Origin: an uncultured Lachnospiraceae bacterium
Lineage (GTDB): Bacteria > Bacillota > Clostridia > Lachnospirales > Lachnospiraceae
DNA: 55,136 bases
Assembly: GCA_947629525.1 (NCBI GenBank)
Contig: CANREB010000013.1
Coordinates: 1-55,136 of the forward strand
Direction of reading: 5' to 3'
Below, piece after piece: positions 38,006-46,359 of this stretch. The notes below the pieces were generated by a model. That model was not told the DNA's origin, made no database searches, and was given only the letters and a program-made list of their open reading frames with translations. A program made the position numbers and the translations under genes. Numbering within the stretch: position 1 is the stretch's first letter; each line of letters begins with the position of its first letter.

Positions 38006-39283
38006 ATGATAGACATTAAATTTTTGAGGGAAAATCCTGATGCCGTAAAGGAAAATATAAAGAAAAAATTTCAGGAACACAAACTTCCTCTTGTAGACGA
38101 AGTAATAGAGCTTGACGCAAAAGCAAGAAAGACCCAGCAGGAAGCTGACAATCTTAGGGCGGAAAGAAATAAGCTTTCAAAACAAATCGGCGCTTTGATG
38201 GGGCAGGGAAAAAAGGATGAGGCTGAGGAAGTAAAAAAACAGGTCAATGCTCAGGCGGCACGTTTGGAAGAACTTGCGGAAACAGAAAAAGAACTTAATG
38301 AAAAAGTGACAAAGATAATGATGTCTATTCCGAATATTATCGATCCGAGCGTACCTATCGGTAAAAACGATACGGAAAATGTGGAAGTACAAAAATATGG
38401 CGAACCTGTTGTACCTGATTTTGAGATACCGTATCACACCGATATCATGGAAAGATTTAACGGTATCGACCTTGACAGCGCGAGGAAAGTGGCAGGTAAT
38501 GGTTTTTACTATTTAATGGGTGATATAGCGCGGCTTCATTCCGCGGTAATCACTTACGCGAGAGATTTTATGATCGACAGAGGATTTACTTATTGTGTTC
38601 CCCCGTTCATGATCAGGAGCAATGTAGTGACAGGCGTTATGAGTTTTGAAGAGATGGACGCTATGATGTATAAGATTGAGGGTGAGGATCTGTATCTTAT
38701 CGGTACGAGCGAACATTCAATGATAGGTAAGTTTATTGATACGATAATCCCCGAAGCGGAACTTCCCAAAACGCTTACAAGTTATTCGCCATGTTTTAGA
38801 AAGGAAAAAGGCGCGCACGGAGTCGAAGAAAGAGGCGTGTACAGGATCCACCAGTTTGAAAAACAGGAAATGATCGTTGTATGTAAACCCGAAGATTCGC
38901 CGATGTGGTTTGATAAACTTTGGCAGAATACGGTCGATTTATTCAGATCGCTTGATATTCCTGTACGTACACTTGAATGCTGTTCAGGTGATTTGGCAGA
39001 TTTAAAGGTCAAGTCAATCGATGTTGAAGCGTGGTCCCCAAGACAGAAAAAATATTTCGAAGTCGGAAGCTGTTCAAATCTCGGAGATGCTCAGGCAAGA
39101 AGGCTGAAAATAAGGGTAAACGGTGAAAACGGTAAATACTTTGCGCATACACTTAATAATACGGTAGTTGCGCCGCCCCGAATGCTGATAGCCTTTCTTG
39201 AAAATAATCTTCAGGCGGACGGTTCGGTCAGGATCCCCGCAGTTTTGCAGCCGTATATGGGTGGAAAAACAGAAATCAGATAA
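38006..39283 (+). CDS. serS: Seryl-tRNA synthetase
   Basis: At 425 residues it has normal length. The N-terminal coiled-coil arm (residues about 30-105) binds the long variable arm of tRNA-Ser, and the class II core has YSPCFRKEKGAHGVEERGVYRIHQFEKQE (motif 2) and LNNTVVAPPRMLIAFLEN (motif 3). No T-box leader fits: only 12 bp separate it from the HD-GYP gene. Confidence 0.96.
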   Translation: MIDIKFLRENPDAVKENIKKKFQEHKLPLVDEVIELDAKARKTQQEADNLRAERNKLSKQIGALMGQGKKDEAEEVKKQVNAQAARLEELAETEKELNEKVTKIMMSIPNIIDPSVPIGKNDTENVEVQKYGEPVVPDFEIPYHTDIMERFNGIDLDSARKVAGNGFYYLMGDIARLHSAVITYARDFMIDRGFTYCVPPFMIRSNVVTGVMSFEEMDAMMYKIEGEDLYLIGTSEHSMIGKFIDTIIPEAELPKTLTSYSPCFRKEKGAHGVEERGVYRIHQFEKQEMIVVCKPEDSPMWFDKLWQNTVDLFRSLDIPVRTLECCSGDLADLKVKSIDVEAWSPRQKKYFEVGSCSNLGDAQARRLKIRVNGENGKYFAHTLNNTVVAPPRMLIAFLENNLQADGSVRIPAVLQPYMGGKTEIR

Positions 39284-39312
39284 TAACCGTTTTGTACGAA
39301 AGGGTATGATTT

Positions 39313-40233
39313 TTGGTGCATAGATATTTGAGAGCTGTTGGTTTTAGCAAGATAAAGAAAAGAGATGAATTGCAGGAACTTATAAACATGGTAGTTGAAA
39401 ATACCATTTTAAATTCCTGCCGTTCTGTTGATAATACTGTTTGCGGCAGAGATATAGCGGCAGATGACGAAGACAGAGTCTATGCTGAGCTTTATGTTGA
39501 TTTTGCGCCAAACGCGGGTGTCTGCGTGAGAGGAGAATTTGATGAGGATAATAATTTTTTGTATGAATATTATTTTCCTTACCTGCGGGGTTCACATATA
39601 AGCTCAAGGGAGGATATAACTGTAGAGCGCCATTCCGAGAAAGAGTCATATGCCGGAGTATGCGACGATATAAAAGTGGGTGTATCGCTTATTTTCTATC
39701 TGCAGAATATGATTCCGTATCTGCGTCTTAAAGGACTGAATATGCTGCCCGTCGGTGAGACTACTCTTATTTTGAGTGGTCTTTCTGTTGACGGCACTAT
39801 TATGATGCCTATTATAAAGAATGAATATGAAAAACAGCGCATAAAGAAAGCGTCTATCGAAAGAAACCAGCTTCTTGCACAGGCTAGAAACGGTGATGAG
39901 GATGCCATAGAAAGTCTTACACTTGATGATATGGACACGTACACAACGATTTCGAGGAAAATCCATAAAGAAGATGTTTTCAGTCTGGTTGATACTTATT
40001 TTATGCCATATGGCGTGGAGTGCGACCTTTATTCTATTCTTGGCGAAATTGTTGAATTTTCGGAAGGTAAAAATAAGATTTCAAATGAAGAACTGTATTT
40101 TATGACGGTTGAATGTAATGAACTTACCATAGAAGTATGTATAAATAAAGAGGATTTATATGGGGAGCCTGCTGTCGGCAGACGATTTAAGGGTATTATA
40201 TGGCTTCAGGGATATATAAATTTTCCGATGTAA
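39313..40233 (+). CDS. DUF3881 family protein
   Basis: This 306-residue protein starts with GTG (MVHRYLRAVGFSKIKKRDELQELI) behind AAAGGGTATG. It is soluble and belongs, from memory, to DUF3881, a family largely confined to Lachnospiraceae and often next to serS. Function is unknown. It is the last protein gene of the parA-serS run before tRNA-Arg. Confidence 0.8.
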   Translation: MVHRYLRAVGFSKIKKRDELQELINMVVENTILNSCRSVDNTVCGRDIAADDEDRVYAELYVDFAPNAGVCVRGEFDEDNNFLYEYYFPYLRGSHISSREDITVERHSEKESYAGVCDDIKVGVSLIFYLQNMIPYLRLKGLNMLPVGETTLILSGLSVDGTIMMPIIKNEYEKQRIKKASIERNQLLAQARNGDEDAIESLTLDDMDTYTTISRKIHKEDVFSLVDTYFMPYGVECDLYSILGEIVEFSEGKNKISNEELYFMTVECNELTIEVCINKEDLYGEPAVGRRFKGIIWLQGYINFPM

Positions 40234-40285
40234 GAATGTAGATTTTAGTGTATTGAGAGTGGAATTTAAAATTTTTGAAAAACAG

Positions 40286-40313
40286 TTGAAATATTTTTAT
40301 CTTCTGTTATAAT
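40286..40313 (+). promoter_or_regulatory. Promoter upstream of tRNA-Arg
   Basis: TTGAAA (40286-40291), a 16-bp spacer and TATAAT (40308-40313) lie about 75 bp before the tRNA. Confidence 0.7.
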
Positions 40314-40389
40314 AAAATAGCGTGATGATTTTAAGGGAAATAGAAATGGAAAAAGACAGCAAGTTAAATTAAATATATATTTTGTAACT

Positions 40390-40463
40390 GTCGCTATAGC
40401 TCAGTTGGATAGAGCGACCGCCTCCTAAGCGGTAGGTCGGAGGTTCAAATCCTCTTAGCGACG
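40390..40463 (+). tRNA. tRNA-Arg (anticodon CCT)
   Basis: 74 nt with acceptor stem GTCGCTA/TAGCGAC, D arm GCTCAGTTGGATAGAGC, anticodon arm ACCGC-CTCCTAA-GCGGT (anticodon CCT), and T arm GGAGG-TTCAAAT-CCTCT. CCA is not encoded. It reads the AGG codon. Confidence 0.97.
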
Positions 40464-40473
40464 CTGAAAACAA

Positions 40474-40507
40474 CGCCGAAAACATTGATTTTTCAAAGTT
40501 TTCGGCG
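40474..40507 (+). terminator. Terminator after tRNA-Arg
   Basis: A perfect 10-bp stem (CGCCGAAAAC 40474-40483, GTTTTCGGCG 40498-40507) is followed by a T-rich stretch. Confidence 0.8.
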
Positions 40508-40568
40508 GTTCTCATTTTGTAAAAGAATTTGAACTTGTAGCAATGTGCGATTAGCAGGGAGGCAGGCT

Positions 40569-41225
40569 ATGGCAAAAAATAAGTATTATGCTGTTCGTAA
40601 AGGAATGACAACAGGTATATTTGAAAAATGGGCAGATTGTCAAGCGGCAACAGCAGGATATAGTAATGCAGAATTTAAAAGTTTTTCTACTTTGGAAGAA
40701 GCGGAGAACTATTTAAATAATGTTACAACACCTATGGCAGACTCGAAAACAGACGCTGAAAAATTGAATCCGGCTCAAATTATTGCATATGTTGATGGGA
40801 GTTATGATGATAGATTAAAAAAATATTCTTTTGGATGTGTAATTTTGACACCTTCCGGGGAAATTATTAAGGAACACGGTAATGGAAATAATCCTGAGTC
40901 TTTAGCAATACGCAATGTCGCAGGAGAAATGCTTGGAGCTATGTATGCTGTCAAATGGGCGATAACAAATGGTTATTCGGAAGTTGAAATCCGGTATGAT
41001 TATGAAGGGATTGCAAAATGGATTACAGGAGAATGGAAAGCAAAAAATGAATTAACAAAAAAGTATGCTGTTGCTATGAATGAATGGAAAAAATCTATTC
41101 AAATTTCATTTTCCAAAGTCACAGCCCATTCTAACAATAAGTACAATGATATGGCGGATGCTCTTGCAAAATCAGCTCTTACAGAAGGCGATGGTATTCC
41201 AAAAATAAAAAAAGGAAATTATTGA
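40569..41225 (+). CDS. rnhA: Ribonuclease HI with N-terminal viroplasmin (hybrid-binding) domain
   Basis: The 218-residue protein opens with the viroplasmin-like RNA/DNA hybrid-binding domain (KNKYYAVRKGMTTGIFEKWADCQAATAGY, residues 1-45), then a linker and an RNase H core whose four acidic residues appear in IIAYVDGSYDD, AGEMLGAMYAV, VEIRYDYEGIAKW and KYNDMADALAKSAL. It cuts RNA in RNA-DNA hybrids. The ATG at 40569 follows GGGAGG; a start 24 bp earlier would include that site. Confidence 0.92.
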   Translation: MAKNKYYAVRKGMTTGIFEKWADCQAATAGYSNAEFKSFSTLEEAENYLNNVTTPMADSKTDAEKLNPAQIIAYVDGSYDDRLKKYSFGCVILTPSGEIIKEHGNGNNPESLAIRNVAGEMLGAMYAVKWAITNGYSEVEIRYDYEGIAKWITGEWKAKNELTKKYAVAMNEWKKSIQISFSKVTAHSNNKYNDMADALAKSALTEGDGIPKIKKGNY

Positions 41226-41238
41226 AAGAAGAGTAAAA

Positions 41239-41280
41239 ATTTCCTTCCCCTCATTTATTAATGTATGAAGGGAAGGAAAT
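41239..41280. terminator. Bidirectional terminator
   Basis: A perfect 11-bp stem (ATTTCCTTCCC 41239-41249, GGGAAGGAAAT 41270-41280) lies between the convergent rnhA and the next gene; the T-run is better on the minus side. Confidence 0.8.
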
Positions 41281-41294
41281 TAAAAATAACGCCT

Positions 41295-41729
41295 TTATAA
41301 ATACTGTTTTAAATCTCTGCAAAGTTCTTCTTCTATGGATATAAGTTTTTTGCAGATACCCTTTGAAGTCTGGTCTGCGGCTTCATATTCGTTCAGATAC
41401 TTATTGAGTGACTTTATTCCCATATTGCAGCCGTCTGTGAGCAGATCCGCGACTGTTCCGTCGCTTTCTCCCATACTCATTTTCATAGTAGTTTTAAGCC
41501 ATGACATACCCTTTGCCATCGCGTTAGGGTCTTTCTCGTCGCTGTTGTGTTCAATGAGCTGTGAATGGATTTCATTGCCAAGCTTTTCGTGGTTTTCTCT
41601 GCTTTTTACCAGCATATCTTTCATTTCCGAGCTTTTTATCCTGCCTAAGACGTCATCAATTGAAGAAACTGCCATTTTTGTTCCTGAGTCACATTCTTTG
41701 AGTAAACTTACAGTATCACTGCATTCCAT
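41295..41729 (-). CDS. Small all-helical protein, ferritin-like/DUF2383-type candidate
   Basis: This 144-residue protein has long helices predicted by eye (SDTVSLLKECDSGTKMAVSSIDDVLGRI; MKDMLVKSRENHEKLGNEIHSQLIEHN; a Met-rich segment KGMSWLKTTMKMSMGESDG; IKSLNKYLNEYEAADQTSKGICKKLISIEEELCRDL). A four-helix bundle with Glu and His is likely, resembling ferritin-like DUF2383 proteins, though a metal site is not proven. GGAGG precedes the ATG at 41729. It is monocistronic. Confidence 0.6.
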   Translation of the reverse strand: MECSDTVSLLKECDSGTKMAVSSIDDVLGRIKSSEMKDMLVKSRENHEKLGNEIHSQLIEHNSDEKDPNAMAKGMSWLKTTMKMSMGESDGTVADLLTDGCNMGIKSLNKYLNEYEAADQTSKGICKKLISIEEELCRDLKQYL

Positions 41730-41817
41730 ATACAATACCTCCGTAAATTCCGTGTAAATTTGTAGTTATACAAAGGTTATCATATCCTAAAACAGCGATA
41801 GTATGCAGTGGCAGGAA

Positions 41818-44800
41818 TTACTTTTTATTTTGTTTTTTCTGTTTTTTGTTATTGATGCGTTTTTTCAGTTTCTTAAACAAAACTGCCACAATAACAATGA
41901 CTACGATTGCCGCCGCAATTGAAACAATTATCAAAACAGTATTTGACTTTGTTTCGATTATGCAGAATGCTTCGTCGGGACCGGTCATGTCTACCTGAAG
42001 ATATCCGCCTCGTGCTTTACTTTCAAGTTTTGTCCATGTGTCGTTTAGATATCCCCACACTTCCGCGTCGTCATTGTACGGATTTAAAAGCCTTATCGCG
42101 AATGTGTCGTCGTCGTTTATATTGCCGTTTTTAATGGAAACATCGTAGATTATATTTTCTTTTCCGTTTGCGGCATCGGGCGGGGTCATATCGCTTATTT
42201 CCACAGATAATTCCGTGTCCTGTGTGAAAGTCTGTTCAACAAGCGCATATGGTTTTTCACTGGATTTTTCCTTACTTTCCACTACAAGTACGTTATCCAG
42301 ATATTCGCCGTCTATGACAAGATTGCACGTCATTACCTTGTCGGAATAATCAGGCCATTTACCGTAAAAACCTTCTCTTGCGGGAATGTCAGGATAGTTA
42401 AGAGTGGCAAGGCTTTCACCGTATTTTACCTCCTGAGAGCCAAGGTAGGTATCTTCGATCCTGTAAACTACTTTCAGGTGCCAAAACTCGCTCGGCAGTC
42501 CTTCTACAGTCAAAAGGTCTTCGTAGGAAATAGGTTCAGCCATATTTGTGTAGCTTATATTGTCTATACCAAAAAGGTCGTCTCCAACATAATAGTTATC
42601 ATGTACTTTGGGTGTACCGTCTTCATTTTCCAGTGCATCTGTATTGTTGTATGACGTTATCTGTCCTGCAATGGCGCCTTTCCTGCCCTCGGAAGCTTCT
42701 GCGTTTACGATGGCGTAGCAGTCCTGAAGCGTATCGGCATATCCCGCGATACCGCCGACATTTTTAATTCCTGAGGCTGAACACAGCGCATAGCAGCGCT
42801 TGATGATCGTAAGCGACTCACCGCAGATGCCGCCGACGTAATTGCCCTCTGTACTTTCGACGCTTCCGTAACCTTCGGAATCGATGACTATTCCGTGCTG
42901 CATATAACCTACTATACCGCCGGCGCCGTCTCTTTTTGCCGTGATATATCCGTCGTTCGTACTGTCTGCAATGATACATTTTGTTATATAACGCTGCCCA
43001 ATCTTGTACTCGACATTTCCTGCGGCGTTATCCTCAGGATCTTCGTCATCGATGGACATGGAACCCGCGATACCGCCGATGTTTATGTCTCCCTTGACTA
43101 TTCCCTTGTTTGTGCAGCCGTCAGTCCTTCCCGTCGTGATAGATTCGATGTCTTCGTCGGGAACTTCTTCATAAAGCTCTTCAACGCTCAGTCCGTTGTA
43201 GTCTGTTAAATGGTCGGCAAGTAAGTTAAACACTACGTTCAATTGGTCATTTACAGCTTTCAGGTCATCATTTACGCGGTCTGAATAATTTGCCGAGTCT
43301 TTGTTCAGCACATCCAGAACATCCGAAATACCTTGAAGTTGACCGTACAGAGCGTCCCTGCTGACATCAAATTCATCGCCAAGTGTTGAAAACTGTATAT
43401 CGGGCTGTGCGTTGATATAGTTTACGATATTTCTCACGCCGCGGATAGCAGACTTAAGATAATCTGTCATTGTCTGCAATTCGTCACTTGCCTCATGGAT
43501 ATCTTCGAGTACATCTTCTATCGCGTCTTTGACATATGGTGAGACTACGTTGGTAATGGTATTGAGGTTGCTCATTATCGATGCCGATGAGCTTGACATA
43601 CCGTTAAGCTCGTCAAGCAGATCAAAAATTTTATCTACAGCCTTTGCCTGTTCATCAGTGTCGTCGCTGTCTCTAAGTTCCTTTATTTCCCTGACAAGTT
43701 CGGCGACTCTCGCTGACGAATTGTGCAGGTCGCTTATCGATGCCTGTATTTCGCCGGCTGATGTGTCTATGGCGCTTCTTTTATCCTGCTTCGAAAAGCT
43801 TATGGATGCGGTTACGGGCATAGCAGCTCCGTTAATGTTTATGTCATACACAAATGAGCCGCTCTGCGTTTTGGAAACGGGCAGACTGCTGCCGTTACTG
43901 CCCTTTACGGATATAGAGCCTACTGTATATCCCGAATCGGGCATGACCCTTAAAGTGACAGTGCCGTCATCGCCTGTTGAATATGAGGCGTTACCGCTTA
44001 AGTTTGATGTGAGTATGAACGTCATTTCCTTAAATGATGCGGATATAGTTACCGCCTCGTCGGGCATTGTAAAAAAATAATATCTGCCGTTGCCGCCGCT
44101 GGTTAATGCTATATCACCGGATGTTGTGGCTGTGACACTAATAGAGTTCAACACATAACCGGAATTTGCTATAGGATAAATATAGACTGTATCGCCTACT
44201 TCAGCTTTTGTATTGTCTGTTGATATTGTATCGTCGGATGATTTTTTAACGATAATGTCCAGTTTTCCGTTTGAAATAGAAGAAGTATTGGTTGTTATAT
44301 CATATCCGCTTCCGGCGTCAATGGTACTGGTTCCTCGTTTAAGCAGACGTCTGGGTTTTGTCCCTTCTGTCTCTGTTTCTGTTTCCGTTGTCGTCTCTGT
44401 TTCCGTCTCTGTTTCTGTTTCTGTTTCCGTCTCGTCTGTACTGCTGCTTTCCGATGTTGAACTGCTTTCTGATGTCGAAGAGCTTTCCGGTGTTTGGCTG
44501 CTCGGTGTTGTCGAAGAGCTTTCCGGTGTTTGGCTGCTCGGTGTTGTCGAAGAGCTTTCCGGTGTTTGGCTGCTCTCTGATGTTGAAGAGCTTTCTTCAG
44601 GTGTCGGGCTGCTTTTCGATGAAGTATTTTCACTCTCCTCTTCGCTTTCCTCGCGCTCTTTGCTCTCTTTGCTCTCCCCATCTTCCGGGATTTTCGCACC
44701 CGGTGTGGGTTCATCATCAATTGCGACTGCGCCAAATCCGGCATATGTCGAAATAGAGTGGGCAGTCTCGCCGCTATATCCAAAATAAGCCATTACTTTT

Positions 44801-46359
44801 ACATTAGTTTCCGGCATTGTAAAAGTACTTGTATCACCCGATGTGCTGAGCGACACTCCGTTGCCGTTGGCATCTACGGCGGAAATCGAATTGAGTTTAT
44901 AACCGTCGTCGGGTATTATCGTTATGCTGACCGTATCATTTGTGCCGGGAATGAGACTGCTGCTCGTAATCCTGCCGCCGACTGTTGACAGAAGAGTAAG
45001 CCTGCGGTAATCAGTTTCTTCATATGCAGTGTCCTCAATTCTGTTTGATATATTCAGATCATCAGCTATTCCGTCAAGAATATCGTTGACACGCCCAAAC
45101 GAATCACCCGCATATGATATATCATCCATTATTTCCGGAAACATATCGAATACCTGCTCCATACGTTGCGTGATCTGCTGTGTCTGGGTGATATTTTCAT
45201 CAACAAAATCCGACATCTGTCCGACAAGATCATCTCCTGACTCCAACGCGGCATCGCCGAAAACATTCAGATTGTCAAAATCAGAACTTATTGTGTCTGT
45301 ACCCGTATGCATATCGTTAAGAGTAGTGTCGATAAGATCATGAAGTTTGTTGACCGCATTTTTCAGCGACTCTGCGGCATTAACCTCGATATCCGGCTCC
45401 ATCTGTCCGACGATGCCGCCGATATCCTTTCTTCCGTACACTTCGCCGTAATTGGTGCAAAGAGATACTATACCGGTCTGTCTGCCCGCGATACCGCCGA
45501 TGTTGTAACCTGTATGCTCATAGCCTACTTTACCGTAATTGGTGCATCTTGAAACGAAGCCGTCAGAATATCCGACAATGCCGCCCGTATCGATACCGCT
45601 GTAGATATCAGTCTCATCTTCGGAAACATTCAGGCTGAAAATCAGCCCCGTTCCCTTTTCATCGTCCTCTTCGACCCATTCGCTGTTGTCGTTTATGCCG
45701 CAGCGGTTAGTACAGTATGTGACATCGCCATGGTTTCTGCCGACGATGCCGCCTGTTGTATAGTAACCGATGATGCGCCCATTGGCTGAACAAGCCGTAA
45801 CTACGCCCGTAGCTTCGTTAGTGCCGACGATGCCGCCTATTGTATTGCTGCCGTTTATTGTACCCTGAAATGTACAGTTTTTGATAGTTCCGTAGTTTAT
45901 TCCGCATATACTGCCGATACATTCTTTATCGTCAGTGCCCTCGATATTTCCCTTAAGCTTGAGATTTTCAACAGTGGCGCCCTTTTCGACATAACGGAAA
46001 AGTCCCGCGACGTAACCGTCGCCCACACTGCTAAAGCCCGAAATAGTATGTCCAAGACCGTCGAACACACCCGAAAATACGGGAATAAGATTAAAATCAG
46101 CGCCCGTCAGATTTATGTCGTTTTTGAGCGTTATTGTTTTGTCTTTTGACCATGAATCTATATAACAATTCTGCGTAAATTCAAGAAAATCTTCAACAGT
46201 GCTTATTTCAATATAGTTTTCGTCTTCTGTTTCGCCCTCAGCATTCTCTGACGTTTCGGTATCATCACCGGAAGGTACGGCTTGGACAGACTGCATAGGG
46301 AGAGTATTGAAAATGAGGGTCAATGCCAATCCTATAGACAGGAATTTAAGCTTTTTCAT
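41818..46359 (-). CDS. Giant membrane-anchored surface protein with GLUG and InlB-type repeats
   Basis: 1513 residues from the ATG at 46359 (GGAGG 7 bases upstream). Order: signal peptide (1-27, ending MQSVQA); GLUG-type beta-helix repeats (about 90-320, many IGGIVG and GGIAGR units); a helical coil (320-440); an InlB/Flg_new-type beta-repeat (450-533); a Ser/Thr/Glu/Pro-rich stretch (546-673); two more beta-repeats (676-856); a second helical coil (860-1040); a second GLUG block (1076-1240); an ectodomain (1253-1460); a C-terminal transmembrane helix (about 1475-1496) and a basic tail. The two halves mirror each other around the Ser-rich stretch. It lies downstream of an MMPL gene and overlaps it by 14 bp, so the two should work together at the cell surface. 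The role is unknown. Confidence 0.85.
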   Translation of the reverse strand: MKKLKFLSIGLALTLIFNTLPMQSVQAVPSGDDTETSENAEGETEDENYIEISTVEDFLEFTQNCYIDSWSKDKTITLKNDINLTGADFNLIPVFSGVFDGLGHTISGFSSVGDGYVAGLFRYVEKGATVENLKLKGNIEGTDDKECIGSICGINYGTIKNCTFQGTINGSNTIGGIVGTNEATGVVTACSANGRIIGYYTTGGIVGRNHGDVTYCTNRCGINDNSEWVEEDDEKGTGLIFSLNVSEDETDIYSGIDTGGIVGYSDGFVSRCTNYGKVGYEHTGYNIGGIAGRQTGIVSLCTNYGEVYGRKDIGGIVGQMEPDIEVNAAESLKNAVNKLHDLIDTTLNDMHTGTDTISSDFDNLNVFGDAALESGDDLVGQMSDFVDENITQTQQITQRMEQVFDMFPEIMDDISYAGDSFGRVNDILDGIADDLNISNRIEDTAYEETDYRRLTLLSTVGGRITSSSLIPGTNDTVSITIIPDDGYKLNSISAVDANGNGVSLSTSGDTSTFTMPETNVKVMAYFGYSGETAHSISTYAGFGAVAIDDEPTPGAKIPEDGESKESKEREESEEESENTSSKSSPTPEESSSTSESSQTPESSSTTPSSQTPESSSTTPSSQTPESSSTSESSSTSESSSTDETETETETETETETTTETETETEGTKPRRLLKRGTSTIDAGSGYDITTNTSSISNGKLDIIVKKSSDDTISTDNTKAEVGDTVYIYPIANSGYVLNSISVTATTSGDIALTSGGNGRYYFFTMPDEAVTISASFKEMTFILTSNLSGNASYSTGDDGTVTLRVMPDSGYTVGSISVKGSNGSSLPVSKTQSGSFVYDININGAAMPVTASISFSKQDKRSAIDTSAGEIQASISDLHNSSARVAELVREIKELRDSDDTDEQAKAVDKIFDLLDELNGMSSSSASIMSNLNTITNVVSPYVKDAIEDVLEDIHEASDELQTMTDYLKSAIRGVRNIVNYINAQPDIQFSTLGDEFDVSRDALYGQLQGISDVLDVLNKDSANYSDRVNDDLKAVNDQLNVVFNLLADHLTDYNGLSVEELYEEVPDEDIESITTGRTDGCTNKGIVKGDINIGGIAGSMSIDDEDPEDNAAGNVEYKIGQRYITKCIIADSTNDGYITAKRDGAGGIVGYMQHGIVIDSEGYGSVESTEGNYVGGICGESLTIIKRCYALCSASGIKNVGGIAGYADTLQDCYAIVNAEASEGRKGAIAGQITSYNNTDALENEDGTPKVHDNYYVGDDLFGIDNISYTNMAEPISYEDLLTVEGLPSEFWHLKVVYRIEDTYLGSQEVKYGESLATLNYPDIPAREGFYGKWPDYSDKVMTCNLVIDGEYLDNVLVVESKEKSSEKPYALVEQTFTQDTELSVEISDMTPPDAANGKENIIYDVSIKNGNINDDDTFAIRLLNPYNDDAEVWGYLNDTWTKLESKARGGYLQVDMTGPDEAFCIIETKSNTVLIIVSIAAAIVVIVIVAVLFKKLKKRINNKKQKKQNKK
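44477..44584 (-). repeat. 36-bp tandem repeat in the Ser/Thr-rich linker
   Basis: Units at 44477-44512 and 44513-44548 appear identical, and 44549-44584 diverges at its end. Each encodes 12 residues of the type SSSTTPSSQTPE. A hexanucleotide-like array at about 44372-44440 encodes alternating Thr-Glu. Unit lengths are multiples of three, so copy-number change would alter linker length without a frameshift. Confidence 0.85.

Noticed and set aside
40347..40373. Tiny open frame MEKDSKLN before tRNA-Arg
   Set aside because: Eight codons between the promoter and the tRNA; probably chance, without independent support.
44213..44788. Long plus-strand open frames opposite the Ser/Thr/Glu-rich region of the surface protein
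   Set aside because: They are low-complexity products of reading Ser/Glu codons backwards, without ribosome binding sites; the minus-strand gene explains the sequence.
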